From the NCBI RefSeq assembly GCF_007992435.1, contig NZ_BKAG01000057.1, positions 1 through 43,488 of the forward strand: 43,488 nucleotides of DNA. Direction: 5' to 3'. Source of the stretch: Prosthecobacter gellanilyticus (GTDB lineage Bacteria; Verrucomicrobiota; Verrucomicrobiia; Verrucomicrobiales; Verrucomicrobiaceae). Below the pieces are notes generated by a model that was not told the DNA's origin, ran no database searches, and saw nothing but the letters and a program-made list of their open reading frames with translations. Positions within the stretch are counted from its first letter, which is position 1. Each line of letters starts with the position of its first letter. This document shows, piece by piece, positions 1-8,522 of the stretch. The position numbers and the translations under genes are program-made.

Positions 1-23
1 TTCGCGACTTCGACGTCAAGCAA

Positions 24-1421
24 TCACCCTTCCCAGCCACCGCCCATCGCCTTGTAAATGCGGACCCAGGCCGCGGCGGCACGCGCGCGACTGAGGACGA
101 CATCGTTCTGCACATTGATGGCCACGCGCTCGGCATCGAGCACGGCGAGGAAGTCGGCGATGCCGTCTTGATAACGCTGGCGGGCCAGCGTGGCGGCTTC
201 GCGGGCACTGGAGGCAGAGGCCTCAAGGTGACGAAGGCGAACACGCTCGCGATCATAGGACGTGAGCGCATTCTCCGTCTCTTCGAGAGCCAGCAACACC
301 GTCTGCTCGTAACGCGAAAGCGCGGCATCGGCACGATGACCGGCGGCTTTGATCTGCTGGCGCACGCGACCGAGATTCAGGAAGGCCCAAGTGATGCGCG
401 GACCGAAGGTGAAGGCATCCGCACCGCTCTGGCCGAGGCTGGCGATGGTCTGGCCCTCCAGGTTGATGCGGCCATTGAAGGTCACACGTGGAAAGAGATC
501 CGCGACAGCGATGCCGACACGATGAGTTTCAGCCGCGAGTGCATTCTCCGCCGCGCGGATGTCCGGACGACGGCGGAGCAGATCCGCAGGTGAGACGATG
601 TTGATGCGTGAAGGCACCGAAGGCTGTCTCTTGCTCACACCGAGCTGGGGACGCAGATCAGACGGCTGACGTCCACACAGGACCGCGATGCGATGAATGG
701 ACCTCGCAACGTTCTCCTCATACGTCGGGATCTGCGCCTGCGTGGAGTTCCAGAGGGAATTCGCACGAGCCACATCGAGCTGCGTGCCTTTGCCCCCCTT
801 GAGCGAGACTTCCGCGATGCGCATGGCCTCAGCCTGGTTGGTGGCGTTCTCACGAGCGACCGCGAGCTGCGCCTGCGCGCCACGAAGCTCGAGGTAGTTC
901 AGCGCTACTTCAGACTGCAACGTGATGAGCAGGTCATTTAAATCAGCCTCGACCGCCGCCGAGGTGGCTTTGGCAGCCCTCACGGAACTGCGGACACGTC
1001 CAAAGATGTCGATCTCCCAGTCCGCATCAAAGCCGACTCGATACAACTCATTGTTACGCGCCTGACGCCCCGCCGGCGTGGTGAGACCGTTGCGGGTCTG
1101 CGAGTAAGTGTTCCCGACCGTGACAGTGGGCGCGTAGTTGAAGACCGCTTCACGCCACAGCGCGCGGGCTTCGAACAGACGCGACTGTGCTGCCGCGATG
1201 TCCTTATTCTGCGCACTCGCCTGCGCGATCAGATCATTCAGCGTGCTGTCATTCAGCTTGCGCCACCAGGCGGCATCCACGGCATCACCTCTGGCCGCAC
1301 CGGCGCGCGAGGCGAAGTCGGCCGGCATGTCGGGCTGAGGTTTTTTGAATTTCGGCCCGACCGTGCAACTGGTGGCGGAAGCTGCGCACAGGATGAGCAG
1401 GAAAGGTTTAGTGAGCTGCAT
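24..1421 (-). CDS. RND efflux outer-membrane channel lipoprotein, NodT/OprM family
   Basis: Outer-membrane channel of a tripartite drug pump; it links the RND permease and membrane fusion protein to the outside. The start at 1421 gives 465 residues. It places a short hydrophobic signal ending in a Ser-Cys lipobox (CTVGPKF follows) at the N-terminus, which is typical of OprM/NodT proteins. A longer frame upstream lies entirely inside the permease gene and lacks signal-peptide character. Two outer-membrane efflux repeats follow, including the family-typical phrase RRRPDIRAAE near the middle and a C-terminal region ending in a tyrosine/alanine-rich helix (AAAAWVRIYKAMGG). It overlaps the permease stop by 14 bases, so translation is probably coupled. 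It is the last gene of the operon. Confidence 0.93.
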   Translation of the reverse strand: MQLTKPFLLILCAASATSCTVGPKFKKPQPDMPADFASRAGAARGDAVDAAWWRKLNDSTLNDLIAQASAQNKDIAAAQSRLFEARALWREAVFNYAPTVTVGNTYSQTRNGLTTPAGRQARNNELYRVGFDADWEIDIFGRVRSSVRAAKATSAAVEADLNDLLITLQSEVALNYLELRGAQAQLAVARENATNQAEAMRIAEVSLKGGKGTQLDVARANSLWNSTQAQIPTYEENVARSIHRIAVLCGRQPSDLRPQLGVSKRQPSVPSRINIVSPADLLRRRPDIRAAENALAAETHRVGIAVADLFPRVTFNGRINLEGQTIASLGQSGADAFTFGPRITWAFLNLGRVRQQIKAAGHRADAALSRYEQTVLLALEETENALTSYDRERVRLRHLEASASSAREAATLARQRYQDGIADFLAVLDAERVAINVQNDVVLSRARAAAAWVRIYKAMGGGWEG

Positions 1422-4400
1422 GGGGAGCGGGAGTGGTGGAAGCAGAGGCGAGACGACGTTCACGGCGTTCCACAAGGGCGCGCAGGATGACGTAGAACAC
1501 AGGAGTAAAGAGCAAACCAAAGATGGTGACACCAATCATGCCGAAGAACACCGCCGTGCCAAGCGCCTGACGCATTTCAGCGCCCGCACCGGTGGCCAGC
1601 ACCAGTGGCAGCACGCCGAGGATGAAGGCAAAGCTGGTCATCAAGATCGGGCGCAGACGCAGGCGGCAAGCCTCGACAGCGGCCTGTGCACGATCCATGC
1701 CCTCATCCTGGAGCTGCTTGGCGAACTCGACAATGAGGATGGCGTTCTTCGCCGCGAGACCCACCAGCACCACCAGACCGATCTGAGTGAAGATGTTGTT
1801 ATCCAGCCCGCGCAGCCACACACCGCCGATGGCGGAGAGGAGACACATGGGCACGATCAGGATGATGGCCATGGGCATGCTCCAGCTTTCATACTGGGCG
1901 GAGAGCACCAGGAAGACGAAGACCACGCACAGCGGGAAGATGTAGATCAGCGTGTTCCCTGCCAGGATCTGCTGGTAGGTCAGGTCCGTCCACTCGATGG
2001 CGAAGCCGCTCGGCAGATGATCCTTGGCGAGACGCTCGATCTTCTCGATCATCTGACTGGAGCTGACACCTGGGGCGGTATTGCCATTGATGTCGGCGGA
2101 GTAATAGAGGTTATACCGCTGCACACGGTCGGCACCACCCGTCTTCACGACCTTCACCAGAGCGCCCAGAGGCACCATCTCGCCACTGTGATTGCGGATC
2201 TTGATGCGGGCCACATCGGTGGGGTCTTTGCGGAACAGCGGATCTGCCTGCGCGGTGACCTGATAGGTGCGGCCGAACAAGTTGAAGTCGTTCACATACA
2301 CGGAGCCGAGATACACCTGCAGCGCCTCATTCAGATCTGCCAGGGACACCCCCATGGTCTTGGCCTGGGCACGATTGATCTCCAGCTTGAACTGCGGTGT
2401 GCGGGCGCGGAAACCCGTGACGAGCGAGTTCAGCCCAGGCTCATTTTGCGCAGCGGCGAGGAGCTTCTGCGTGGCACCTTCCAGCGCCTCCAGACCTGCG
2501 TTGTTGAGGTCCTGCACCTGGATTTTGAAACCACCGGCATTCCCCAGACCACGCAGCGGCGGTGGTGGCAGCACCAGCACGCGCCCATCCTGGATGGAGG
2601 CAAACTTCTGCCGGATGGTCGCCAGCAAACGATCACCTTTCAGTTCAGGTGTGGTGCGCTTGTCGAAGGGATCAAACACAAGGAAGGCCGCGCCGACGTT
2701 CGGCTGGTTGGCCTGCAACACGGAGGAGTAGCCGGAGATCGCGAAGGTGTGGGCAATGCCGGGGATCTTCAGCGCCATGGCCTCCATCTTCTGAACGACC
2801 GCATCCGTGCGCGCAAAGGCGGAAGCATCCGGAAGCTGCACAAGCACGATGCAGTAACCCATGTCCTGGGATGGGATGTAACCACCAGGCACCGTATTGA
2901 AGACCTTCTGCGTGAGGAAGAGCAGTCCCACGTAACCGATGACCACGATCACCGCGAGGCGGATCAGCCGGCGCACCAGGCCCGCATAGAGATTGGAACC
3001 GAACTGGAAGACTTTGTTAAAGATACGGAAGAACCAGCCAAAGAGCAGGTTAATGCTCTTCGTGAGCAGATCCGCCTTTGCCCCATGAGGCTGCAGCAAA
3101 AGAGCACACAAGGCCGGGCTGAGCGTGAGCGAGTTGAAGGCCGAGATGACGGTGGAAACAGCGATGGTGAGCGCGAACTGCCTGTAAAATTGCCCGGTGA
3201 TGCCGCTGATGAAAGCAGTGGGAACGAACACCGCGCAGAGCACAAGCGCCACGGCGATGACCGCGCCGCTCACCTCCTTCATGGCCTGGATGGCCGCCTC
3301 ACGCGGAGCCAGCCCCTTGGCGATGTTTCGCTCGACGTTCTCCACCACCACGATGGCGTCATCGACAACAATTCCGATGGCGAGCACGAGGCCGAAGAGG
3401 CTCAGGTTGTTCAGCGAGAAGCCGAAGACCTGCATGACCGCCAGGGTGCCGATCAATGACACCGGCACGGCAAGCAGCGGAATGACGGACGCGCGCCAGG
3501 ACTGCAGGAAAAGCACGACCACAAACACGACCAGCAGCACCGCCTCAACGAGTGTGTGCAGCACCGACTCGATCGAAGCGCGAACGAACTGCGTGGTGTC
3601 GTAGTTGATCGCGTAGTCGATCCCTGGCGGGAAGCGCAGCTTCAACTCCGCGAGCCGTGCATAAACGGCATCCGCCGTATGAATGGCATTGGTGCCCGGA
3701 AGCTGGAACACACGGAGGGACACCGCGTTGTAGCCGTCCATGTAAGTCTTGCTGGAGTAGTCACGCGAGCCGAGCTCGATGCGTGCGACATCACGCAGAC
3801 GCACGACATCTCCCTGCGCGCCAGTCTTGAGCACGATGTCACCAAACTCCTCAGCCTTTTTCAGACGGCCGGGAGCCGTGAGGGTATACTGGAACTGCAG
3901 CCCCTCCGCAGCGGGTGGCTGGCCGAGAGCACCGGCAGCGACCTGCACGTTTTGCTCGCGGATCGCCCGAACGACATCTCCGGCTGTAAGGCCGAGTCCG
4001 GCGGCTTTTTCAGGATCAAGCCACACGCGCATGGAGTAGTCCAGACCACCGAGAGCGGAAGCCTCGGCAACACCAGGCAGACGGGCGAGCTCGTTCTGAA
4101 TCTGCAGCGTCACATAGTTGCTGAGATACGAGACATCACGCGAACCATCAGGGCTGAAGAACTGCGCGGCCAGCGTGAGGTCAGGCGAGCGTTTGTTCAC
4201 CACCACACCGAGACGGCGCACCTCCTCAGGCAGACGCGCCACGGCAGCGTTCACGCGGTTTTGCACCAGCACCTGCGCCTTGTCGAGATCCGTGCCGAGA
4301 CGGAAGGTGATGGTGATCTGCACCTTGCCATCACTGGTGGAGGATGATGACACATAGAGCATGTCCTCCACACCATTGATCTCCTGCTCCAGCGGCGTGG

Positions 4401-4590
4401 AGACGGTCTCAGCCAATGTGCGCGCATCCGCACCAGGATAAGTGGCCGCAACCACCACCGTGGGAGGAATGACCTCCGGATACTGCGCCACCGGCAGACT
4501 GAAGTAGGACAAGGCGCCCAGCATCGTGATGACGATGCTCAGCACCGCCGCGAAGATCGGGCGGTCCACGAAAACACGGGCGAAATTCAT
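1408..4590 (-). CDS. RND multidrug efflux permease, HAE1 (AcrB/MexB-like)
   Basis: Inner-membrane proton-driven drug exporter of 1060 residues, the usual length for AcrB-type pumps. The N-terminus MNFARVFVDRPIFA is the classical HAE1 start. The proton-relay aspartates are visible as D410-D411 in the TM4 phrase GIVVDDAIVVVEN. The TM10 lysine is present in GLAAKNAILIVEF, so the proton pathway looks intact. Two large periplasmic loops follow TM1 and TM7. The start overlaps the membrane fusion protein stop by four bases (ATGA), and the stop overlaps the channel gene, giving a tight MFP-permease-channel operon. Substrate is not predictable from sequence; hydrophobic or amphiphilic drugs are typical of the family. 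Confidence 0.97.
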   Translation of the reverse strand: MNFARVFVDRPIFAAVLSIVITMLGALSYFSLPVAQYPEVIPPTVVVAATYPGADARTLAETVSTPLEQEINGVEDMLYVSSSSTSDGKVQITITFRLGTDLDKAQVLVQNRVNAAVARLPEEVRRLGVVVNKRSPDLTLAAQFFSPDGSRDVSYLSNYVTLQIQNELARLPGVAEASALGGLDYSMRVWLDPEKAAGLGLTAGDVVRAIREQNVQVAAGALGQPPAAEGLQFQYTLTAPGRLKKAEEFGDIVLKTGAQGDVVRLRDVARIELGSRDYSSKTYMDGYNAVSLRVFQLPGTNAIHTADAVYARLAELKLRFPPGIDYAINYDTTQFVRASIESVLHTLVEAVLLVVFVVVLFLQSWRASVIPLLAVPVSLIGTLAVMQVFGFSLNNLSLFGLVLAIGIVVDDAIVVVENVERNIAKGLAPREAAIQAMKEVSGAVIAVALVLCAVFVPTAFISGITGQFYRQFALTIAVSTVISAFNSLTLSPALCALLLQPHGAKADLLTKSINLLFGWFFRIFNKVFQFGSNLYAGLVRRLIRLAVIVVIGYVGLLFLTQKVFNTVPGGYIPSQDMGYCIVLVQLPDASAFARTDAVVQKMEAMALKIPGIAHTFAISGYSSVLQANQPNVGAAFLVFDPFDKRTTPELKGDRLLATIRQKFASIQDGRVLVLPPPPLRGLGNAGGFKIQVQDLNNAGLEALEGATQKLLAAAQNEPGLNSLVTGFRARTPQFKLEINRAQAKTMGVSLADLNEALQVYLGSVYVNDFNLFGRTYQVTAQADPLFRKDPTDVARIKIRNHSGEMVPLGALVKVVKTGGADRVQRYNLYYSADINGNTAPGVSSSQMIEKIERLAKDHLPSGFAIEWTDLTYQQILAGNTLIYIFPLCVVFVFLVLSAQYESWSMPMAIILIVPMCLLSAIGGVWLRGLDNNIFTQIGLVVLVGLAAKNAILIVEFAKQLQDEGMDRAQAAVEACRLRLRPILMTSFAFILGVLPLVLATGAGAEMRQALGTAVFFGMIGVTIFGLLFTPVFYVILRALVERRERRLASASTTPAPHAAH

Positions 4591-5816
4591 GGCTTCTTGT
4601 CCGGGGTGGAATTCGCAGCCGGGGCTGACGGAGCAGACGGCGTCATCTCTGCCAGGGTGGGCTTCACTTTCGCGCTGTTACGCACGCTCATGAGACCGAG
4701 AATAACAACGCGTTCATCCGCCTTCAATCCCTCACGCACCACACGCAGCCCATCCACCAGCGGACCGAGCTTCACCGGACGATAGGAGGCCTTGTCCTCC
4801 GCATCGATCACCCACACGTAGCTGCTGCCCTGGTCATCGCCGACGGCAGAGTCACGAATGAGGAGACCATCATATTCACCACTGCCTGGAATGCGCACCT
4901 TCGCAAAGAAGCCGGGTGACATCAGGCGGTCGGCATTCGGGAACACACCACGCGCACGGATGGTGCCGGTGGCAGGATTGATCTGGTTGTCCACGAAGTC
5001 GATCTCACCCACATGCGGCCAGCCGTCTTCATTGATCAGAGACATCTCCGCCGCGATGGTGCCGAAGAGGGCGCTCTTGCGCTCGCCCGTCTTGTGCATC
5101 ACGCGATACTTCAGCACGTTCCGTTCATCGGCTTCAAACTCGAGGTAGATGGGATCGATGGCCACAACGTTGGTTAGCAGGGTGGCGATACCGGCTCCAC
5201 CCGTGACAAGGTTCCCCTCCGTGACTCGGGCATCACTCACACGACCGCTGATGGGGGAGCGAATCTCAGTGAATTCGAGTTCCAGCTTTGCCGCAGTGAC
5301 ATTGGCTTCGGCGGCACGCACGGCAGCCAGCTCTCCAGCCGCGCTTTTCAGACGACGCTCGGATTCTTCCGAGGAGATCACCTGCCCGGCACGGAGTTTC
5401 GTGGCGTTTTGCGCCTCCACCTGGGCGAGATCGGCTTCCGTTTTCGCCTGGGCAAGCACAGCTTCGGCGCGCTGCGCAGCAGCCTCATAGGGACGCGGAT
5501 CGATCGTAAAAAGCGGGTCGCCCGCCTTCACCTCCGCGCCTTCCTTGAAATGAACTTTGGTGATATAGCCGGACACACGGGCCCGGATTTCGACCTTGTC
5601 ACGAGCGGTCAAACGGCCCGTGTATTCATCCCAATCGGTCAGGCGACGAGCCACAGGCTTGGCCACAGTCACCTCAGGAACAATGGCTTGCGGAGGCCCA
5701 CCAGCAGTAGAGGCTTCCTTTTTACATGCCGGCAAAGCGAGGGCGATCAGCGCCCCCACGAGAAGTGGCTGACATAAAAGATGGGGGGAGGAGAGAGAGA
5801 ATGACTGGGGTGTCAT
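4587..5816 (-). CDS. RND efflux membrane fusion lipoprotein (AcrA/MexA family)
   Basis: Periplasmic adaptor of the tripartite pump, 409 residues. The N-terminal hydrophobic segment ends in the lipobox LPAC with Cys31, so it is probably a lipoprotein of the inner membrane. The next segment carries the biotinyl-lipoyl-like half motif (EYTGRLTARDKVEIRARVSGYI), then an alpha-hairpin rich in Ala/Glu/Gln, the second lipoyl half (EIRSPISGRVSDARV) and beta-barrel strands. A Pro/Ala/Ser-rich tail ends the protein. It is the first gene of the operon and diverges from a LysR regulator across a 70-base gap with a palindromic site. No clear Shine-Dalgarno is seen before the ATG. Confidence 0.95.
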   Translation of the reverse strand: MTPQSFSLSSPHLLCQPLLVGALIALALPACKKEASTAGGPPQAIVPEVTVAKPVARRLTDWDEYTGRLTARDKVEIRARVSGYITKVHFKEGAEVKAGDPLFTIDPRPYEAAAQRAEAVLAQAKTEADLAQVEAQNATKLRAGQVISSEESERRLKSAAGELAAVRAAEANVTAAKLELEFTEIRSPISGRVSDARVTEGNLVTGGAGIATLLTNVVAIDPIYLEFEADERNVLKYRVMHKTGERKSALFGTIAAEMSLINEDGWPHVGEIDFVDNQINPATGTIRARGVFPNADRLMSPGFFAKVRIPGSGEYDGLLIRDSAVGDDQGSSYVWVIDAEDKASYRPVKLGPLVDGLRVVREGLKADERVVILGLMSVRNSAKVKPTLAEMTPSAPSAPAANSTPDKKP

Positions 5817-5848
5817 GGGATACGATTACGAACGTGGATGCATCTTAA

Positions 5849-5874
5849 ATAGCGCATATACGACATATCGCTTA
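5849..5874. promoter_or_regulatory. Imperfect palindrome between LysR gene and efflux operon, candidate operator
   Basis: The AT-rich gap 5817-5886 contains AGCGCATAT and, three bases later, ACATATCGCT, which read as an imperfect inverted repeat centred near 5861. LysR regulators normally bind such dyads (T-N11-A type) between their own gene and a divergent target. The location is right for autoregulation plus control of the pump. Function is inferred. Confidence 0.55.
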
Positions 5875-5886
5875 TACAGTATTTGA

Positions 5887-6816
5887 ATGACCAACCTGAA
5901 TGACCTCCAGCAGATCCGCGAGTTTGTGCAGATCGCCGACTCCGGCGGGATCTCGGCGGCGGCGAAGATTTTAGGCATGTCCCAGCCCACGCTGAGCCGG
6001 CATCTGGCGGCCCTGGAAACCCAGATTGGCTCGCCGCTGATCCGGCGTGATACGCACACGATGAGCCTCACGGAAGCCGGGCGCATCCTGCTTTCGGATG
6101 CGCGGGAACTGCTGACTCTGGCTGATCGCATGGGCAGCCGGCTGCGGGCAGAAAGAGGCTCTCTGCGCGGGCACTTGCGCATCGTTTCCACGGTGGATGT
6201 GGGCCAGTGGATCATCTCGCGCGTGATTTCCCGCTTTCAGCGCATGCATCCACATGTGACCACGGAACTGCACCTGCTGAACCGCGCCACGAAATTTGTG
6301 AAGGAAGGTTTCGACTGCGGGATCACGGTCGGCGTGCCTTCGGACCGGCGGGTCGCCGTGAAGAAAATCGCGGAGCTGCATCGCCGCATCGTCGCGGCTC
6401 CATCTCTTTTAAAGGACCATTCGGTGCCCCAGCACCCGCAGGATCTGAACCACCTGCCCTGGCTGGGCATCCTGCAGCCGCATTTCTATTCCCGTGACCG
6501 CCTGGAGCTCTGGCAGGGCAAGAAGGTCGTGCGGCTCAAACTGCCGCCGGTGATGCTGCTGGATACCGTCACGGCTCTGCGGGAAGCCACGATCGAGGGC
6601 GCAGGGTTCACGACACTGCCCGAGTGGATGGCGGCGCGGGACATCTCCGCAGGTCGGCTGGTGGAGCTGTTGCCAGACTGGCAAATGCATCCCATCGACC
6701 TCCAGCTCGCCCATGCCTCTCATGAGCAGCTGCCCCAGCGGGTGAAGAGCCTGCTGGAGTTCCTGGAAAGCGAAGTCCCGGCTGAAATCCATCGGCTGGA
6801 CCTGAATGAGAGGTGA
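5887..6816 (+). CDS. LysR-family transcriptional regulator
   Basis: DNA-binding regulator of 309 residues, the normal LTTR length. Residues about 5-64 form the winged helix-turn-helix (REFVQIADSGGISAAAKILG, followed by SQPTLSRHLAALE). The rest is a periplasmic-binding-protein-like effector domain. The gene diverges from the RND efflux operon, the usual arrangement for a regulator of that operon, and the dyad at 5849-5874 lies between them. The start ATG at 5887 comes only a few bases after an AT-rich TTATACAG segment that could be a -10 box, so the leader may be very short. The effector is unknown. The subgroup resembles CrgA-like regulators only in general form. Confidence 0.93.
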   Translation: MTNLNDLQQIREFVQIADSGGISAAAKILGMSQPTLSRHLAALETQIGSPLIRRDTHTMSLTEAGRILLSDARELLTLADRMGSRLRAERGSLRGHLRIVSTVDVGQWIISRVISRFQRMHPHVTTELHLLNRATKFVKEGFDCGITVGVPSDRRVAVKKIAELHRRIVAAPSLLKDHSVPQHPQDLNHLPWLGILQPHFYSRDRLELWQGKKVVRLKLPPVMLLDTVTALREATIEGAGFTTLPEWMAARDISAGRLVELLPDWQMHPIDLQLAHASHEQLPQRVKSLLEFLESEVPAEIHRLDLNER

Positions 6817-6912
6817 GAAATGGCCTCTTTCCTGCCCTGAAGCGACACCAATTGACCCTTGCGGGGAAGCCCCACTTGCAGGACTTTGCCAGTCCCTCTC
6901 TCCTCCATCTCC

Positions 6913-7296
6913 ATGCTCAAAAAGAACTGGTATCTCTTCACCCCCCTGCTGCTCATCGGCATGCCTGCCGTGATCCTGGCATATTACATCCTGGCCTTCG
7001 GTTATCCCGTGAACGAGGCCGTGGAGGCCACCAGCCACTTCCTGCAGTCGAACACGCGCTACGCGATGAAGTATTCGGACAACCACTTTGCTCGCGTGAA
7101 GCCGGGCATGACCGGCAAGGAGGTCTTTGACTGGCTCGGCGTTCCGTTTGAGCGTCGTGACAACGACACCGAGTGGCTCTTCTCCCTGCCCCAGGGTTCC
7201 ACGAAGTATTATCATGAGCGCAAGGTCATCCTGGCCAAGGACAAGGGTGGCATCCCCCGCGTGAAAGAGGTGGTGCGCGCTTTCCACGCAGATTGA
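6913..7296 (+). CDS. Membrane-anchored BamE/SmpA-like small protein
   Basis: 127-residue protein with one N-terminal transmembrane segment (residues about 8-30) and a periplasmic domain. Residues 63-78 read KPGMTGKEVFDWLGVP, which matches the beta-strand/helix start of BamE (SmpA/OmlA) domains. This is followed by an aromatic strand (TEWLFSLP) and a KVILAKD-type strand, also as in that fold. Unlike BamE it shows no lipobox, so it is probably anchored by an uncleaved helix. The start at 6913 is preferred because the hydrophobic segment begins right there; the leader is C/T-rich without Shine-Dalgarno. It precedes rlmN by 18 bases and may be cotranscribed. A role in envelope assembly is possible but not shown. 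Confidence 0.7.
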   Translation: MLKKNWYLFTPLLLIGMPAVILAYYILAFGYPVNEAVEATSHFLQSNTRYAMKYSDNHFARVKPGMTGKEVFDWLGVPFERRDNDTEWLFSLPQGSTKYYHERKVILAKDKGGIPRVKEVVRAFHAD

Positions 7297-7314
7297 TCGA
7301 TCGAGACAACATCT

Positions 7315-8451
7315 GTGAGCACAAATCCCCCATCACAAGCCCTGCCTTCCCTCCTCGGCACCAAGCCTGAGGAGGTGGCTGCGGTCGTGACCAGCCTCGG
7401 CGAGCCAGCCTTCCGCGCGAAGCAGATCGTCGAGTGGACCTTCAAGAAACGTGCGACGGGCATCGAGGCCATGTCCAGTCTGTCCAAACCTTTGCGTCAG
7501 GCTTTGGCGGAGAAGTTTGTGACGCGCAGCATGACCCTTTCGAATGTGGCTGGGTCAGAGGACACCACGCGGAAGATCCTGCTGAAACTGCATGACGGCC
7601 GCTATGTGGAGACCGTGCTCATCCCAGCAAGCCCTGCGCTCTATAGCGAGCGCTCGGACCGCCTAACACTTTGTGTGTCCAGCCAGGTCGGCTGCGCCTA
7701 TGACTGCAAATTTTGCGCCAGCGGTCTCGCCGGCTTTACGCGCAACTTGACCGCTGGAGAGATTGTGGAGCAGATCGTGCAGGCAGAGGCCTATGCCGCC
7801 GACCGCGTGGACAATCTGGTCTTCATGGGCATGGGCGAGCCGCTGGCGAATTTCTCCAACCTCGTGAAGGCCATCGAGATCCTGAACGCGGAGTGGGGCA
7901 TCGGCATTGGTGCGCGGCACATGACGGTGAGCACCAGCGGCCTGGCCCCGCAGATCAAGAAGCTGGCGGATGTGCCCCTGCAAATCCGTTTGGCCATTTC
8001 CCTGCATGGCGCGAGTGACGAGGTGCGCAGTCAGATCATGCCGGTGAACAAAAAGCACAACATTGCCGAGCTTTTTGAGGCGCTGCAATACTGGCGCACG
8101 AAGCACAAGCAGCGCATCACCCTGGAATACATCCTCATCGAAGGTGTGAACGACATGCTGGAGCAGGCCCGCCTGCTGGCCAAGCGTGCCCGGTCCATCG
8201 ATGCACGCGTGAACCTGATCCCTTATAACACGGTGGAAGGACTGCCCTGGGTTCGTCCCTCTGAAGCACAGTGCATTGCTTTCCGCGATACACTCGCCGC
8301 TGGCGGTGTGACAGCTACACTACGTCTCGAGAAAGGTCACGACATCGCCGCTGCTTGCGGACAGCTTCGTCTGAAGCAGGAGACCGAGGAAGGCATCATC
8401 GAGTCACCGATTCCCGAGAAGCGAATTACCATCGGGGCTGGTGCTGCATGA
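7315..8451 (+). CDS. rlmN: 23S rRNA (adenine2503-C2)/tRNA methyltransferase RlmN
   Basis: Radical-SAM enzyme that methylates C2 of A2503 in 23S rRNA and A37 in some tRNAs. It has 378 residues from a GTG start. The radical-SAM cluster ligands are C127, C131 and C134 in CAYDCKFC. The methyl-carrying cysteine of the family lies in the C-terminal AAACGQL phrase (about C348), and the second catalytic cysteine candidate is C120. The phrases FMGMGEPLANF, VSTSGLAPQI and LAISLHGASDEVR are all diagnostic. It lies 18 bases after the BamE-like gene and ends in the nested inverted repeat at 8455-8514. Confidence 0.97.
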   Translation: MSTNPPSQALPSLLGTKPEEVAAVVTSLGEPAFRAKQIVEWTFKKRATGIEAMSSLSKPLRQALAEKFVTRSMTLSNVAGSEDTTRKILLKLHDGRYVETVLIPASPALYSERSDRLTLCVSSQVGCAYDCKFCASGLAGFTRNLTAGEIVEQIVQAEAYAADRVDNLVFMGMGEPLANFSNLVKAIEILNAEWGIGIGARHMTVSTSGLAPQIKKLADVPLQIRLAISLHGASDEVRSQIMPVNKKHNIAELFEALQYWRTKHKQRITLEYILIEGVNDMLEQARLLAKRARSIDARVNLIPYNTVEGLPWVRPSEAQCIAFRDTLAAGGVTATLRLEKGHDIAAACGQLRLKQETEEGIIESPIPEKRITIGAGAA

Positions 8452-8454
8452 GCT

Positions 8455-8514
8455 TTGGTAGAAAGATCGAGGGTAGAAAAATTTAAATCTTTCTACCCTT
8501 CATTTTTCTACCAA
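8455..8514. terminator. Nested inverted repeats between convergent rlmN and oxidoreductase genes
   Basis: An outer pair, TTGGTAGAAA (8455-8464) and TTTCTACCAA (8505-8514), encloses an inner pair, GGGTAGAAA (8471-8479) and TTTCTACCC (8490-8498), around an AT-rich loop. Both pairs are perfect. The unit lies three bases after the rlmN stop and just before the stop of the opposing gene, so a bidirectional terminator is the simplest reading. The two pairs share GGTAGAAA, so alternative foldings are possible. Confidence 0.7.
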
Positions 8515-8522
8515 CCAAAGCC

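Noticed and set aside
1345..3459. A 704-codon open frame on the plus strand opposite the RND permease
   Set aside because: It is antisense to a clear RND gene, rich in His/Gln/Glu/Arg with no recognisable domain, and is explained by codon bias of the real gene in GC-rich DNA.
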